Positions 1 to 10,962 of a stretch of DNA of 64,000 nucleotides are shown one piece after another. Below the pieces are notes generated by a model. It worked only from the letters and a program-made list of their open reading frames with translations, made no database searches and had not been told where the DNA came from. A program made the position numbers and the translations under genes. The first letter of the stretch is position 1. The number at the start of each line of letters is the position of its first letter. This DNA comes from Colletes latitarsis. Taxonomy: Eukaryota; Arthropoda; Insecta; Hymenoptera; Colletidae. The stretch covers positions 29,344,001 through 29,408,000 of the forward strand of contig NW_027488366.1 in the NCBI RefSeq assembly GCF_051014445.1, in the 5' to 3' direction.

Positions 1-297
1 TGGTACCACACTGAACCAGTCCTTTAAACCTGGCTTGGATCAATATTTTAGAGGATAACGCATGTTAGGTCTAGGTTAGGTCTGGGATTTTCACTCATCA
101 GACTCATACTTTCGCATTCTTCACATACTTGTTGAACGGATCCTGGGTTTTTTCTGGCTTGGATCACGTAGTAATGTGGTACCACACTGAAACATTCAAT
201 TAAAACTGGTCTTGATAAATATTTTAGAGGATAACGCATGTTAGGTCTGGGTTACGTCTGTGATTTGCCCTCATCAGGGTCATACTCTCGCAGTTTT

Positions 298-309
298 AAC
301 ATGCATGTT
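298..309. repeat. 12-bp palindrome in the rare monomer type
   Basis: AACATGCATGTT is a perfect palindrome found only in the rare monomer type that also carries GACCTGATCGAGGG. The exact form is also at 21534-21545, 23649-23660 and 31404-31415. A one-base variant ending in CATGCT starts at 35106, 44621, 45854, 47967 and 49200. The last four positions are two pairs offset by 3,346 bp, the period of a tandem duplication described separately. Confidence 0.85.
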
Positions 310-352
310 GACCTGATCGAGGGTTTTCTTTGCTTTGGATCACGTAGTAAAG

Positions 353-528
353 TGGTACCACACTGAAACAATCAATTAAACCTGGTCTTGATAAATATTT
401 TAGAGCATAACGCATGTTAGGTTTGGGTTAGGTCTAGGATTTGCCCTCATCAGGCTCATACTTGCGCATATTTCTCATACTTCATGGCTAGATCCTGGGC
501 TATTTCTGGATTGGATCACGTAGTAATG
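353..528. repeat. Representative satellite monomer (anatomy)
   Basis: One 176-bp unit, taking the anchor TGGTACC as position 1. In order it holds: the dyad GTGGTACCAC at the start; a GAAACA(G/A)TC(A/G)ATTAAACCTGG block; an AT-rich stretch TAAATATTTTAGAGGATAACG; the telomere-like doublet at monomer positions about 65-86; a CTCATCAG(G/A)CTCATACTTTCGCA block; a variable segment; a T-run before CTGG; and GGATCACGTAGTAA leading into the next dyad. The variable segment has at least four types: CATTCTTCACATACTTGTTG, CATATTTCTCATACTTCATG, GCACACTTCACATACTCGTTG-like, and a rarer GCAGTTTTAACATGCATG type. The unit length is near that of one nucleosome plus linker, which is only suggestive. Confidence 0.9.
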
Positions 529-879
529 TGGTACCACACTGAAACAGTCAATTAAACCTGGTTTTGATCAATATTTTAGAGAATAATTCATGTTAGGTCT
601 AGGTTAGGTCTGGGATTTGCTCTCATCAGGCTCATTCTTTCGTATATTTCTCATACTTGATGGCTAGATCCTGGGCTTTTTCTGGATTGTATCACGTAGT
701 AATGTGGTACCACGCTGAAACAGTCGATTAAACCTGGTTTCGATCAATATTTTAGAGGATAACGCAAGTTAAGTCTGGGATAGGTCTGGGATTTGACCTC
801 ATCAGACTCATACTTTCGCATTCTTCACATACTTGTTGAACGGATCTTGGGTTTTTTCTGGTTTGGATCACGTAGTAAT

Positions 880-3800
880 GTGGTACCACACTGAAACAGT
901 CGATTAAACCAGGTTTCGATCAATACTTTTGAGGATAACGCATGTTAGGTCTGGGTTAGGTCTAGGATTTGCTCTCGTCAGGCTCATACTTTCGCATATT
1001 TCTCATACTTCAAGGCTAGATCCTGGGCTATTTCTGGATTGGATCACGTAGTAATGTGGTACCACACTGAAACATTCAATTAAACCTGGTCTTGATAAAT
1101 ATTTTAGAGGATAACGCATGTTAGGTTTGGGTTAGGTCTAGGATTTGCCCTCATCAGGCTCATACTTTCGCATATTTCTCATACTTCATGGCTAGATCCT
1201 GGGCTGTTTCTGGATTGTTTCACGTAGTAATGTGGTACCACGCTGAAACAGTCAATTAATCCTGGTTTCGATAAATATTTTAGAGGATAACGCAAGTTAG
1301 GTCTGGGATAGGTCTGGGATTAACCCTGATCAGGCTCATACTTTCGCGTTTTTCACGTACTTGTTGAACTGATCCTGGGTTTTTTCTGGTTTCGATCACG
1401 TAGTAATGTGGTACCACACTGAAACAGTCGATTAAACCTGGTTTCGATCAATATTTTAGAGGATAACGCAAGTTAGGTCTGGGATAGGTCTGGGATTTGA
1501 CCTCATCAGACTCATACTTTCGCACACTTCACATACTCGTTGAACAGATCCTGGGTTTTTTCTGGTTTGGATCACGTAGTAATGTGGTACCACACTGAAA
1601 CGGTCAATTAAACCTGGTTTCGATCAATATTTTAGAGGATAACGCAAGTTAGGTCTGGGATAGGTCTGGGATTTGCCCTCATCAGGCTCATACATTCGCA
1701 TTCTTCACATACTTGTTGAACTGATCCTGGGTTTTTTCTGGTTTGAATCACGTAGTAATGTGGTACCACACTGAAACGGTCAATTAAACCTGGTTTCGAT
1801 CAATATTTTAGAGGATAACGCAAGTTAGGTCTGGGATAGGTCTGGGATTTGACCTCATCAGACTCATACTTTCGCACACTTCACATACTCGTTGAACAGA
1901 TCCTGGGTTATTTTCTGGTTTGGATCACATAGTAATGTGGTACCACACTGAAACTGTTGATTAAACCAGGTTTCGATCAATATTTTTGAGGATAACGCAT
2001 GTTAGGTCTAGGTTAGGCCTGGGATTTTCACTCATCAGGCTCATTCTTTCGCATATTACACATACTTGATGGCTAGATCCTGGCCTTTCTCTGGATTGGA
2101 TCACGTAGTAATGTTGGACCACACTGAAACAATCAATTAAACCTGGTTGCGATCAATATTTTAGAGGATAACGCATGTTAGGTCTAGGTTAGGCCTGGGA
2201 TTTTCACTCATCAGACTCATTCTTTCGCTATCTTCACATACTTGTTGAACGGATCCTGGGTTTTTTCTGGTTTGGATCACGTAGTAATGAGGCACCACAC
2301 CGAAACGGTCAATTAAACCTGGTTTCGATCAATATTTTAGAGGATAACGCAAGTTAGGCCTGGAATAGGTCTGGGATTTGCCCTCATCAGGCTCATACTT
2401 TCGCATTCTTCACATACTTGTTGAACTGATCCTGGGTTTTTTCTTGTTTGGATCACGTAGTAATGTGGTACCACACTGAAACGGTCAATTAAACCTGGTT
2501 TCGATCAATATTTTAGAGGATAACGCAAGTTAGGTCTGGGATAGGTCTGGGATTTGACCTCACCAGACTCATACTTTCGCACACTTCACATACTCGTTGA
2601 ACAGACCCTGGGTTATTTTCTGGTTTGGATCACATAGTAATGTGGTACCACACTGAAACAGTCGATTAAACCAGGTTTCGATCAATATTTCAGAGGATAA
2701 CGCAAGTTAGGTCTGGGATAGGTCTGGGATTTGACCTCATTAGACTCATACTTTCGCATTCTTCACATACTTGTTGAACGGATCCTGGGTTTTTTCTGGT
2801 TTGGATCACGTAGTAATGTGGGACCACACTGAAACAGTCAATTAAACCTGGTTTCGATCAATATTTTAGAGAATAATTCATGTTAGGTCTAGTTTAGGTC
2901 CGGGATTTACTCTCATCAGGCTCATTCTTTCGCATATTACTCATACTCGTTGAACAGATCCTGGGTTATTTTCTGGTTTGGATCACATAGTAATGTGGTA
3001 CCACACTGAAACAGTCGATTAAACTAGGTTTCGATCAATACTTTTGAGGATAACGCATGTTAGGTCTGGGTTAGGTCTAGGATTTGCTCTCGTCAGGCTC
3101 ATACTTTCGCATATTTCTCATACTTCAAGGCTAGATCCTGGGCTATTTCTGGATTGGATCACGTAGTAATGTGGTACCACACTGAAACATTCAATTAAAC
3201 CTGGTCTTGATAAATATTTTAGAGGATAACGCATGTTAGGTTTGGGTTAGGTCTAGGATTTGCCCTCATCGGGCTCATACTTTCGCATATTTCTCATACT
3301 TGAAGGCTAGATCCTGGGCTTTTTCTGGATTGGATCACGTAGTAATGTGGGACCACACTGAAACAATCAATTAAACCTGGTCTTGATAAATATTTTGGAG
3401 GATAGCGCATGTTAGGTCTGGGATAGGTCTGGGATTTGCCCTCATCAGACTCATACTTTCGCACACTTCACATACTCGTTGAACAGATCCTGGGTTAGTT
3501 TCTGGTTTGGATCACATAGTAATGTGGTACCACACTGAAACAGTCGATTAAACTAGGTTTCGATCAATACTTTTGAGGATAACGCTTGTTAGGTCTGGGT
3601 TAGGTCTAGGATTTGCTCTCGTCAGGCTCATACTTTCGCAAATTTCTCATACTTCAAGGCTAGATCCTGGGCTATTTCTGGATTGGATCACGTAGTAATG
3701 TGGTACCACACTGAAACATTCAATTAAACCTGGTCTTGATAAATATTTTAGAGGATAACGCATGTTAGGTTTGGGTTAGGTCTAGGATTTGCCCTCATCA

Positions 3801-4170
3801 GGCTCATACTTTCGCATATTTCTCATACTTCATGGCTAGATCCTGGGCTGTTTCTGGATTGTTTCACGTAGTAATGTGGTACCACGCGGAAACAGTCAAT
3901 TAATCCTGGTTTCGATAAATATTTTAGAGGATAACGCAAGTTAGGTCTGGGATAGGTCTGGGATTAACCCTGATCAGGCTCATACTTTCGCGTTTTTCAC
4001 GTACTTGTTGAACTGATCCTGGGTTTTTTCTGGTTTCGATCACGTAGTAATGTGGTACCACACTGAAACAGACGATTAAACCTGGTTTCGATCAATATTT
4101 TAGAGGATAACGCAAGCTAGGTCTGGGATAGGTCTGGGATTTGACCTCATCAGACTCATACTTTCGCACA
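880..4170. repeat. 15-monomer spaced duplication in left array
   Basis: A block at about 880-1500 recurs at about 3525-4170, an offset of 2,644 bp or 15 monomers. Shared private variants include TTTGCTCTCGTCAGG with CTTCAAGGCTAG, and the unusual GGGATTAACCCTGATCAGG, at 1317 and 3960. The first part of the block also appears at about 3015-3350, an offset of about 2,115 bp or 12 monomers. Boundaries are approximate because neighbouring monomers are alike. Confidence 0.65.
945..966. repeat. Telomere-like 11-mer doublet (example)
   Basis: Two adjacent 11-bp units: TTAGGTCTGGG at 945-955 and TTAGGTCTAGG at 956-966. Perfect doublets, both units TTAGGTCTGGG, are at 25532-25553, 27119-27140 and 29585-29606. 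Most monomers carry the doublet or a lightly mutated form, commonly with the second unit starting AT instead of TT. TTAGG is the ancestral insect telomere repeat; the 11-mer form is remembered as a telomeric motif in some Hymenoptera. Confidence 0.85.
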
Positions 4171-7100
4171 CTTCACATACTCGTTGAACAGATCCTGGGT
4201 TATTTTCTGGTTTGGATCACATAGTGATGTGGTACCACACTGAAACTGTCGATTAAACCAGGTTTCGATCAACATTTTTGAGGATAACGCATGTTAGGTC
4301 TAGGTTAGGCCTGGGATTTTCACTCATCAGGCTCATACTTTCGCATATTACACATACTTGATGGCTAGATCCTGGGCTTTCTCTGGATTGGATCACGTAG
4401 TAATGTTGGACCACACTGAAACAATCAATTAAACCTGGTTGCGATCAATATTTTAGAGGATAACGCATGTTAGGTCTAGGTTAGGCCTGGGATTTTCACT
4501 CATCAGACTCATTCTTTCGCATTCTTCACATACTTGTTGAACGGATCCTGGGTTTTTTCTGGTTTGGATCACGTAGTAATGAGGCACCACACCGAAACGG
4601 TCAATTAAGCCTGGTTTCGATCAATATTTTAGAGGATAACGCATGTTAGGTCTATGTTAGCCCTGGGATTCTCACTCATCAGACTCATACTTTCGCATTC
4701 TTCACATACTTGTTGAACGGATCCTGGGTTTTTTCTGGTTTGGATCACGTAGTAATGTGGTACCACACTGAAACAGTCAATTAATCCTGGTTTCGATAAA
4801 TATTTTAGAGGATAACGCAAGTTAGGTCTGGGATAGGTCTGGGATTAACCCTGATCAGGCTTATACTTTCGCGTTTTTCACGTACTTGTTGAACTGATCC
4901 TGGGTTTTTTCTGGTTTGAATCACGTAGTAATGTGGTACCACACTGAAACGGTCAATTAAACCTGGTTTCGATCAACATTTTACAGGATAACGCAAGTTA
5001 GGTCTGGGATAGGTCTGGGATTTGACCTCATCAGACTCATACTTTCGCAAACTTCACATACTCGTTAAACAGATCCTGTGTTATTTTCTGGTTTGGATCA
5101 CATAGTAATGTGGTACCACACTGAAACAGTCGATTAAACCTGGTTTCGATCAATATTTTAGAGGATAACGCATGTTAGGTCTAGGTTAGCCCTGGGAATT
5201 TCACTCATCAGGCTCATACTTTCGCATTCTTCACATACTTGTTGAACTGATCCTCGGTTTTTTCTGGTTTGGATCACGTAGTAATGTGGTACCACACTGA
5301 AACAGTCGATTAAACCTGGTTTCGATCAATATTTTAGAGGATAACGCATGTTAGGTCTATGTCAGCCCTGGGATTCTCACTCATCCGACTCATTCTTTCG
5401 CATTCTTCACATACTTGTTGAACTGATCCTGGGTTTTTTCTGGTTTGGATCACGTAGTAATGTGGTACCACACTGAAACAGTCGACTAAACCTGGTTTCG
5501 ATCAATATTTTAGAGGATAACGCAAGTTAGGTCTGGGATAGGTCTAGGATTTGCCCTCATCAGGCTCTTACTTACGCATATTTCTCATACTTCATGGCTA
5601 GATCCTGGGCTATTTCTGGATTGGATCACGTAGTAAAGTGGTACCACACTGAAACATTCAATGAAACCTGGTCTGGATAAATATTTTAGAGGGTAACGCA
5701 TCTTAGGTCTGGGTTAGGTCTAAGATTTGCCCTCATCAGGCTCACAGTTTCGCGTTTTTCACATACTTGTTGAACAGATCCTGGGTTTTTTCTGGTTTGG
5801 ATCACGTAGTAATGAGGTACCACACTGAAACAGTCAATGAAACCTGGTTTCCATCAATATTTTAGAGGATAACGCATATGAGGTCTAGGTTAGGTCTGGG
5901 ATTTGCTCTCATCAGGCTCATTCTTTCGCACACTTCACATACTCGTTGAACAGATCCTGGGTTTTTTCTGATTTGGATCACGTAGTAATGTGGTACCACA
6001 CTGAAACGGTCAATTAAACCTGGTTTCGATCAATATTTTAGAGGATAACGCATGTTAGGTCTAGGTTAGCCCTGGGAATTTCACTCATCAGACTCATACT
6101 TTCGCATTCTTCACATACTTGTTGAACTGATCCTGGGTTTTTTCTGGTTTGGATCACGTAGTAATGTGGTACCACACTGAAACAGTCGATTAAACCTGGT
6201 TTCGATCAATATTTTAGAGGATAACGCATGTTAGGTCTATGTTAGCCCTGGGATTCTCACTCATCAGACTCATACTTTCGCATTCTTCACATACTTGTTG
6301 AACGGATCCTGGGTTTTTTCTGGTTTGGATCACGTAGTAATGTGGTACCACACTGAAACAGTCAATTAAACCTGGTTTCGATCAATATTTTAGAGGATAA
6401 CGCATGTTAGGTCTAGGTTAGGCCTGGGATTTGCTCTCATCAGGCTCATTCTTTCGCATATTTCTCATACTTCATGGCTAGATCCTGGGCTGTTTCTGGA
6501 TTGTATCACGTAGTAATGCGATACCACGCTGAAACAGTCAATTAAACCTGGTTTCGCTCAATATTTTAGAGGATAACGCAAGTTAGGTCTGGGATAGGTC
6601 TGGGATTCGCCCTAATGAGGCTCATACTTTCGCGTTTTTCACGTACTTGTTGAACTGATCCTGGGTTTTTTCTGGTTTCGATCACGTAGTAATGTGGTAC
6701 CACACTGAAACAGTCGATTAAACCTGGTTTCCATCAATATTTTAGAGGACAACGCATGTTAGGTCTAGGTAAGGCCTGAGATTTTCACTGATCGGACTCA
6801 TACTTTCGCATTTTTCACATACTTGTTGAACGGATCCTGGGTTTTTTCTGGTGTGGATCACGTAGTAATGTGGTACCACACTGAAACGGTCAATTAAACC
6901 TGGTTTCGATCAATATTTTACAGAATAATTCATGTTAGGTCAAGGTTAGGTCTGGGATATGCTCTCATCAGGCTCATTCTTTCACATATTTCTCATACTT
7001 CATGGCTAGATCCTGGGCTGTTTCTGGATTGTATCACGTAGTAATGTGGTACCACGCTGAAACAGTCAATTAAACCTGGTTTCGCTCAATATTTTAGAGG

Positions 7101-8693
7101 ATAACGCATGTTAGGTCTAGGTTAGGTCTGGGATTTGCTCTCATCAGGCTCATTCTTTCGCATATTTCTCATACTTGATGGCTAGATCCTGGGCTTTTTC
7201 TGGATTGCATCACGTAGTAATGTAGTACCACACTGAAACAGTCAATGAAACCTGGTTTCCATCAATATTTTTGAGGACAACGCATGTTAGGTCTAGGGAA
7301 GGCCTGAGATTTCACTGATCGGACTCATACTTTCGCATTTTTCACATACTTGTTGAACGGATCCTGGGTTTCTTCTGGTTTGGATCACGTAGTAATGTGG
7401 TACCACACTGAAACGGTCAATTATACCTGGTTTCTATCAATATTTTAGAGAATAATTCATGTTAGGTCAAGGTTAGGTCTGGGATTTGCTCTCATCAGGC
7501 TCATTCTTTCGCATATTTCTCATACTTCATGGCTAGATCCTGGGCTGTTTCTGGATTGTATCACGTAGTAATATGATACCACGCTGAAACAGTCAATTAA
7601 TCCTGGTTTCGCTCAATATTTTAGAGGATAACGCAAGTTAGGTCTGGGATAGGTCTGGGATTCGCCCTAATCAGGCTCATACTTTCGCGTTTTTCACGTA
7701 CTTGTTGAACTGATCCTGGGTTTTTACTGGTTTCGATCACGTAGTAATGTGGTACCACACTGAAACAGTCGATTAAACCTGGTTTCGATCAATATTTTAG
7801 AGGATAACGCAAGTTAGGTCTGGGGTAGGTCTGGGATTTGACCTCATCAGACTCATACTTTCGCACACTTCACATACTCGTTGAACAGATCCTGGGTTTT
7901 TTCTGGTTTGGATCACGTAGTAATGTGGTACCACACTGAAACGGTCAATTAAACCTGGTTTCGATCAATATTTTAGAGGATAACGCAAGTTAGGTCTGGG
8001 ATAGGTCTGGGATTTGCCCTCATCAAGCTCATACATTCGCATTCTTCACATTCTTGTTGGACTGATCCTGGGTTTTTTCTGGTTTGAATCACGTAGTAAT
8101 GTGGTACCACACTGAATCGGTCAATTAAACCTGGTTTCGATCAATATTTTAGAGAATAATTCATGTTAGGTCTAGGTTAGGTCCGGGATTTACTCTCATC
8201 AGGCTCATTCTTTCGCATATTACTCATACTTGATGGCTAGATCCTGGGCTTTTTCTGGATTGGATCACGTAGTAATGTGGGACCACACTGAAACAATCAA
8301 TTAAACCTGGTCTTGATAAATATTTTAGAGGATAGCGCATGTTAGGTCTGGGATAGGTCTGGGATTTGACCTCATCAGACTCATACTTTCGCACACTTCA
8401 CATACTCCTTGAACACATCCTGGGTTATTTTCTGGTTTGGATCACATAGTAATGTGGTACCACACTGAAACAGTCGATTAAACCTGGTTTCGATCAATAT
8501 TTTAGAGGATAACGCAAGTTAGGTCTGGGATAGGTCTAGGATTTGCCCTAATCAGACTCATACTTTCGCATATTTCTCATACCTGATGGCTAGATCCTGG
8601 GCTTTTTCTGGATTGGATCACGTAGTAATGTGGGACCACACTGAAACAGTCGATTAAACCTGGTTTCGATCAATATTTTAGAGGATAACGCAA

Positions 8694-8707
8694 GTTAGGT
8701 CTGGGAT
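8694..8707. repeat. 5' flank of insertion, likely target-site duplication copy
   Basis: GTTAGGTCTGGGAT, monomer positions 64-77 counted from the TGG anchor at 8631. The satellite stops here and the retrotransposon begins. The other flank at 14607-14620 starts at the same monomer position 64, so the two flanks overlap by 14 bp in register, or 16 if the AA before it is counted. They differ at 4 of 14 bases. R1 is known for a target-site duplication of about 14 bp. Confidence 0.6.
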
Positions 8708-9082
8708 GGCTGCCAGCCTTTCAGCTGCAGTACGGGCTTAACGAACCCGGGGTACCCGAGTCATACACACACCGTAAGCCTCCTGTTGGTCGTCACAAGG
8801 ACCCATTCACAATTCCCTATTGGTTTTGTGAATGGTACGTGACGGCAGGAGGAACGGGGGTCTTGGCTTAACCGCCTGGGCCACGAGTATGGCGACTCTA
8901 TAAAATCGCCCTCCAATCCTAAGCTATGGTGCGCGGCGATGGGATGCATGGTTGGGGGAGAGGGCCCAATCCCAAGCGACCACCTCCGGGGAACCTGCCG
9001 AACCCCCGGAGTATTAGGCTTACCCGGGTAAGGCGGCTCTGCCCGGGTGGACCTTTATTTCCGACCATCTCGTGGGACTATT
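8708..9082 (+). other. Retrotransposon 5' UTR
   Basis: About 375 bp between the satellite junction and the first ATG of ORF1. It begins GGCTGCCAGCC and carries several inverted repeats: the long imperfect hairpin at 8779-8852, an 8-bp stem 8984-8991 with 9004-9011, and a 7-bp stem 9022-9028 with 9042-9048. In this class the 5' UTR usually holds an internal promoter; none can be pinned down here. The presence of a substantial UTR argues that the copy is full length or nearly so rather than 5'-truncated. Confidence 0.75.
8779..8852 (+). other. Long hairpin in 5' UTR
   Basis: Three stacked perfect stems: 8779-8785 with 8846-8852 (7 bp), 8792-8796 with 8839-8843 (5 bp), and 8803-8812 with 8826-8835 (10 bp), closing a 13-nt loop. 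They nest in order with small internal loops, so the whole 74 nt can fold as one arm. Confidence 0.75.
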
Positions 9083-10960
9083 ATGGACACAGAAAATAAA
9101 ATGGGGATGGGGCGGGTTTTGTCGGTTGGGGAGGACGGAGACGGGGTTGGGGTTAGGGTGGCGGCGCTCGCGCCCCACTCAGCGCCAGGTCCGGCTTCGT
9201 GGAGGGTGGAGGAGGACGACGAGACGGCGTCGGTCTCGTCCTTCTCCTCCAGCACGAGCCACATAGGCTCTAAGAGGAAGAGGACGGGGCAGGCCGTCGT
9301 CGAGGTGGGCGGGGCGATGAGCCCGTCGGTGAGGCTGAGTTGCCTCAGGGACGAGGTGACCGAGGAGATATCGGGGAGGATCTCCTCGTCCCTGAGGCGG
9401 GTGGAGAAAGTCGCCGCTGCCTGCGCCTTTAAGGGGCAGAAAAGCGGTGGCGCGGAGGCCCTGAAGGCCGCGGCGGAGGAAATGAGGGAGGCGGCGCGGG
9501 AGCTCAGAGGGCGGAACGCCCGTCTGCAGCTCCTGTTGGAGGAGGAGCGACAGGGGAGGAGGAGGGCAGAGGCGCTGTGGAACAGCGCGGCCCTCCCTCC
9601 CATCCTCCCTCCTCCTCCACCGCCGCGTCCCTCGGCGGAGGTAAATAAACGGGGTGCGGCGGCAGTGGTGCGGGGCACCGCGGGCCCCTCCACCCGCACT
9701 CCGCCCGTGAAGAAGTCCCCGTCCTCCTCAGAAGACGATCTTCTGAGGAGGATTGGGGACATGATTGATGGCAAGCTGGCCACCTTCCGGGAGGAGCTCC
9801 TCGCTGGAAGAGCGGTCAGCAGGAAGGCGGTGCCTCCCCGACCTGTTCCGGTACAGTCGGGGAAGGCAAAGAAGGGCGGAGTGAAGGCTCCGCCCAGCGT
9901 TGCGGCACCAGGGCCCCGGGTCGCGACCCTCAAGGGGGGTGGTGTACCCGTGGTCGCGGTGGTCGCGTCCTCCACAGCACCCTCCCAAGGGGGGGTGGCG
10001 TGGAGTGAGGTGGTGGGGCGGAAGGCGAAGCGGGCGGCGAGGAAGGCCTCGCAACCGCAGCCTCCGCCTCCGCCGCCGGCGGCCAAGGTAAAGGCCGCGA
10101 AGGTCGGGAAGGCACGACCAGGTCGTCCCCCAAAAACGGCAGCGGTGGCGCTGACCGTTGCGCAGGGGGGCGACCTGACCCTCGCGGAGGCGATGCGGCT
10201 CGCCAGGGAGAATATCTCCCTGGAAGAGCTGGGCATCGCCTCCGTGAGGGCGAAGAGGGCCGTGACCGGGGGTCTCTTGCTGGAGATCCCCGGTGCAGAA
10301 GGCGGCGCGAAGGCGGATCGTCTCGCCCAGAGGCTCCGGGAGCAGCTGGGCGAGCGAGGTGTCCGGGTCGCCCGGCCCACGAAGCGCACGGAGATGCGCG
10401 TTTGTGGGCTGGACGACTCGGTCAGCGCACAGGATGTGTCCCGTGCCCTTGCGAGGGCGGGGGACTGTCCTGTGGAGGACCTGCGGATCGGAGAGATCCG
10501 CAGGTCGCCCTCCGGCCTCGGGTCGGTGTGGGCCCGGTGCCCCCTCTCCGCCACCCGTAAGGTGGCGGAATCCGGGAGGGTGTTGGTGGGATGGGTTTCG
10601 GCGCGAGTGGAAATCCTCGCGCCGCGCCCGCTCCAGTGTCACCGCTGCCTCGAATTGGGGCACGTGAGGCAGTGGTGCACCTCGCCGGTGGACCGCAGCG
10701 GTCAGTGTTACCGCTGCGGTGCCAAAGAGCACCGTGCGAGCCAGTGCTCGGCGGCCCCCCACTGCCCGCTGTGTGCGGACATGGGGAGGCCAGCCGATCA
10801 CAGGGTGGGGAGCAAGAAGTGCTCCCCCCCCTCCCGGAAGGAGAGGAAGAGGCGGGCTGCACCGGCTCCGGTGCCGAGGGCGGTGGCATCGTCCTCCATG
10901 GAGGTGGACGGTGCTACGGGGACGGACGGCCGGGAGGAGGCTGGCGCGGCCATTAATTAA
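9083..10960 (+). CDS. ORF1: gag-like RNA-binding protein, three zinc knuckles
   Basis: A 625-residue protein that would bind the element's RNA and form the ribonucleoprotein used in retrotransposition. The start chosen is the first ATG at 9083, with A at -3 and G at +4; the frame is open upstream to a GTG at 9047, which is not a credible eukaryotic start. From the N terminus: a low-complexity region, a basic patch (KRKR) near 64, a predicted coiled coil at about 106-168 rich in Glu, Arg, Ala and Leu, a polyproline tract near 171-183, long basic Pro/Ala-rich linkers, a possible RRM-like or gag core at about 360-515, then knuckles CX2CX4HX4C at 519-532, CX2CX4HX4C at 542-555 and CX2CX8HX6C at 561-580. 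The knuckle trio is typical of R1-clade ORF1. It ends at TAA 10958-10960, overlapping the ORF2 ATG by one base. The frame is intact. Confidence 0.9.
   Translation: MDTENKMGMGRVLSVGEDGDGVGVRVAALAPHSAPGPASWRVEEDDETASVSSFSSSTSHIGSKRKRTGQAVVEVGGAMSPSVRLSCLRDEVTEEISGRISSSLRRVEKVAAACAFKGQKSGGAEALKAAAEEMREAARELRGRNARLQLLLEEERQGRRRAEALWNSAALPPILPPPPPPRPSAEVNKRGAAAVVRGTAGPSTRTPPVKKSPSSSEDDLLRRIGDMIDGKLATFREELLAGRAVSRKAVPPRPVPVQSGKAKKGGVKAPPSVAAPGPRVATLKGGGVPVVAVVASSTAPSQGGVAWSEVVGRKAKRAARKASQPQPPPPPPAAKVKAAKVGKARPGRPPKTAAVALTVAQGGDLTLAEAMRLARENISLEELGIASVRAKRAVTGGLLLEIPGAEGGAKADRLAQRLREQLGERGVRVARPTKRTEMRVCGLDDSVSAQDVSRALARAGDCPVEDLRIGEIRRSPSGLGSVWARCPLSATRKVAESGRVLVGWVSARVEILAPRPLQCHRCLELGHVRQWCTSPVDRSGQCYRCGAKEHRASQCSAAPHCPLCADMGRPADHRVGSKKCSPPSRKERKRRAAPAPVPRAVASSSMEVDGATGTDGREEAGAAIN
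9343..9397 (+). other. 14-bp perfect inverted repeat inside ORF1
   Basis: Arms 9343-9356 and 9384-9397 are exact reverse complements. A 9-bp alternative stem, 9361-9369 with 9380-9388, overlaps it, so two folds compete. Both lie within the coding sequence just before the coiled coil. Confidence 0.85.
9722..9752 (+). other. 14-bp perfect hairpin, 3-nt loop, inside ORF1
   Basis: Arms 9722-9735 and 9739-9752 are exact reverse complements around the loop CGA. The codons here encode an Ser/Glu/Asp then Leu/Arg segment with no recognised domain. Confidence 0.9.
9970..10005 (+). other. Compound hairpin inside ORF1
   Basis: Outer stem CTCCAC 9970-9975 with GTGGAG 10000-10005, a two-by-two internal loop, then a 9-bp inner stem with one G-U pair closing on a 3-nt loop near 9987-9989. 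Confidence 0.7.
10478..10506 (+). other. 12-bp perfect hairpin, 5-nt loop, inside ORF1
   Basis: Arms 10478-10489 and 10495-10506 are exact reverse complements around GGAGA. Further perfect stems follow closely: 10547-10555 with 10561-10569 (9 bp), 10600-10607 with 10616-10623 (8 bp), 10692-10702 with 10710-10720 (11 bp, between the first two zinc knuckles), and 10807-10814 with 10820-10827 (8 bp). Confidence 0.9.
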
Positions 10961-10962
10961 TG
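10958..10962 (+). promoter_or_regulatory. TAATG stop-start overlap joining ORF1 and ORF2
   Basis: The ORF1 stop TAA (10958-10960) and the ORF2 ATG (10960-10962) share one A. A UAAUG of exactly this form is known from the silkworm SART1 element, where ORF2 is made by termination and re-initiation. The local sequence is ATTAATTAATG. It supports translational coupling rather than an internal ribosome entry or ribosomal frameshift at this junction. Confidence 0.8.

Larger units (their letters stand above)
1..8707. repeat. 176-bp satellite array, left segment
   Basis: This is a head-to-tail array of about 49.5 monomers. The anchor TGGTACCAC recurs at 1, 177, 353 and 529, giving a period of 176 bp. 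Monomers differ by scattered substitutions and small indels, and fall into a few recurring variant types distinguished mainly in the stretch after the TTTCGCA motif. The array runs unbroken to 8707, where the retrotransposon begins in mid-monomer. Segments near 900-1500 recur near 3540-4170. No gene is seen; the short minus-strand reading frames repeat with the monomer. The base composition is AT-leaning, in contrast to the GC-rich insert. Confidence 0.98.

Noticed and set aside
8899..8905. TATAAAA in the 5' UTR as a TATA box
   Set aside because: It lies about 190 bp inside the element, while promoters of this class are internal and usually TATA-less. One short match is not evidence.
9047..9082. 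GTG start at 9047 for ORF1
   Set aside because: Eukaryotic initiation favours the ATG at 9083, which has A at -3 and G at +4.
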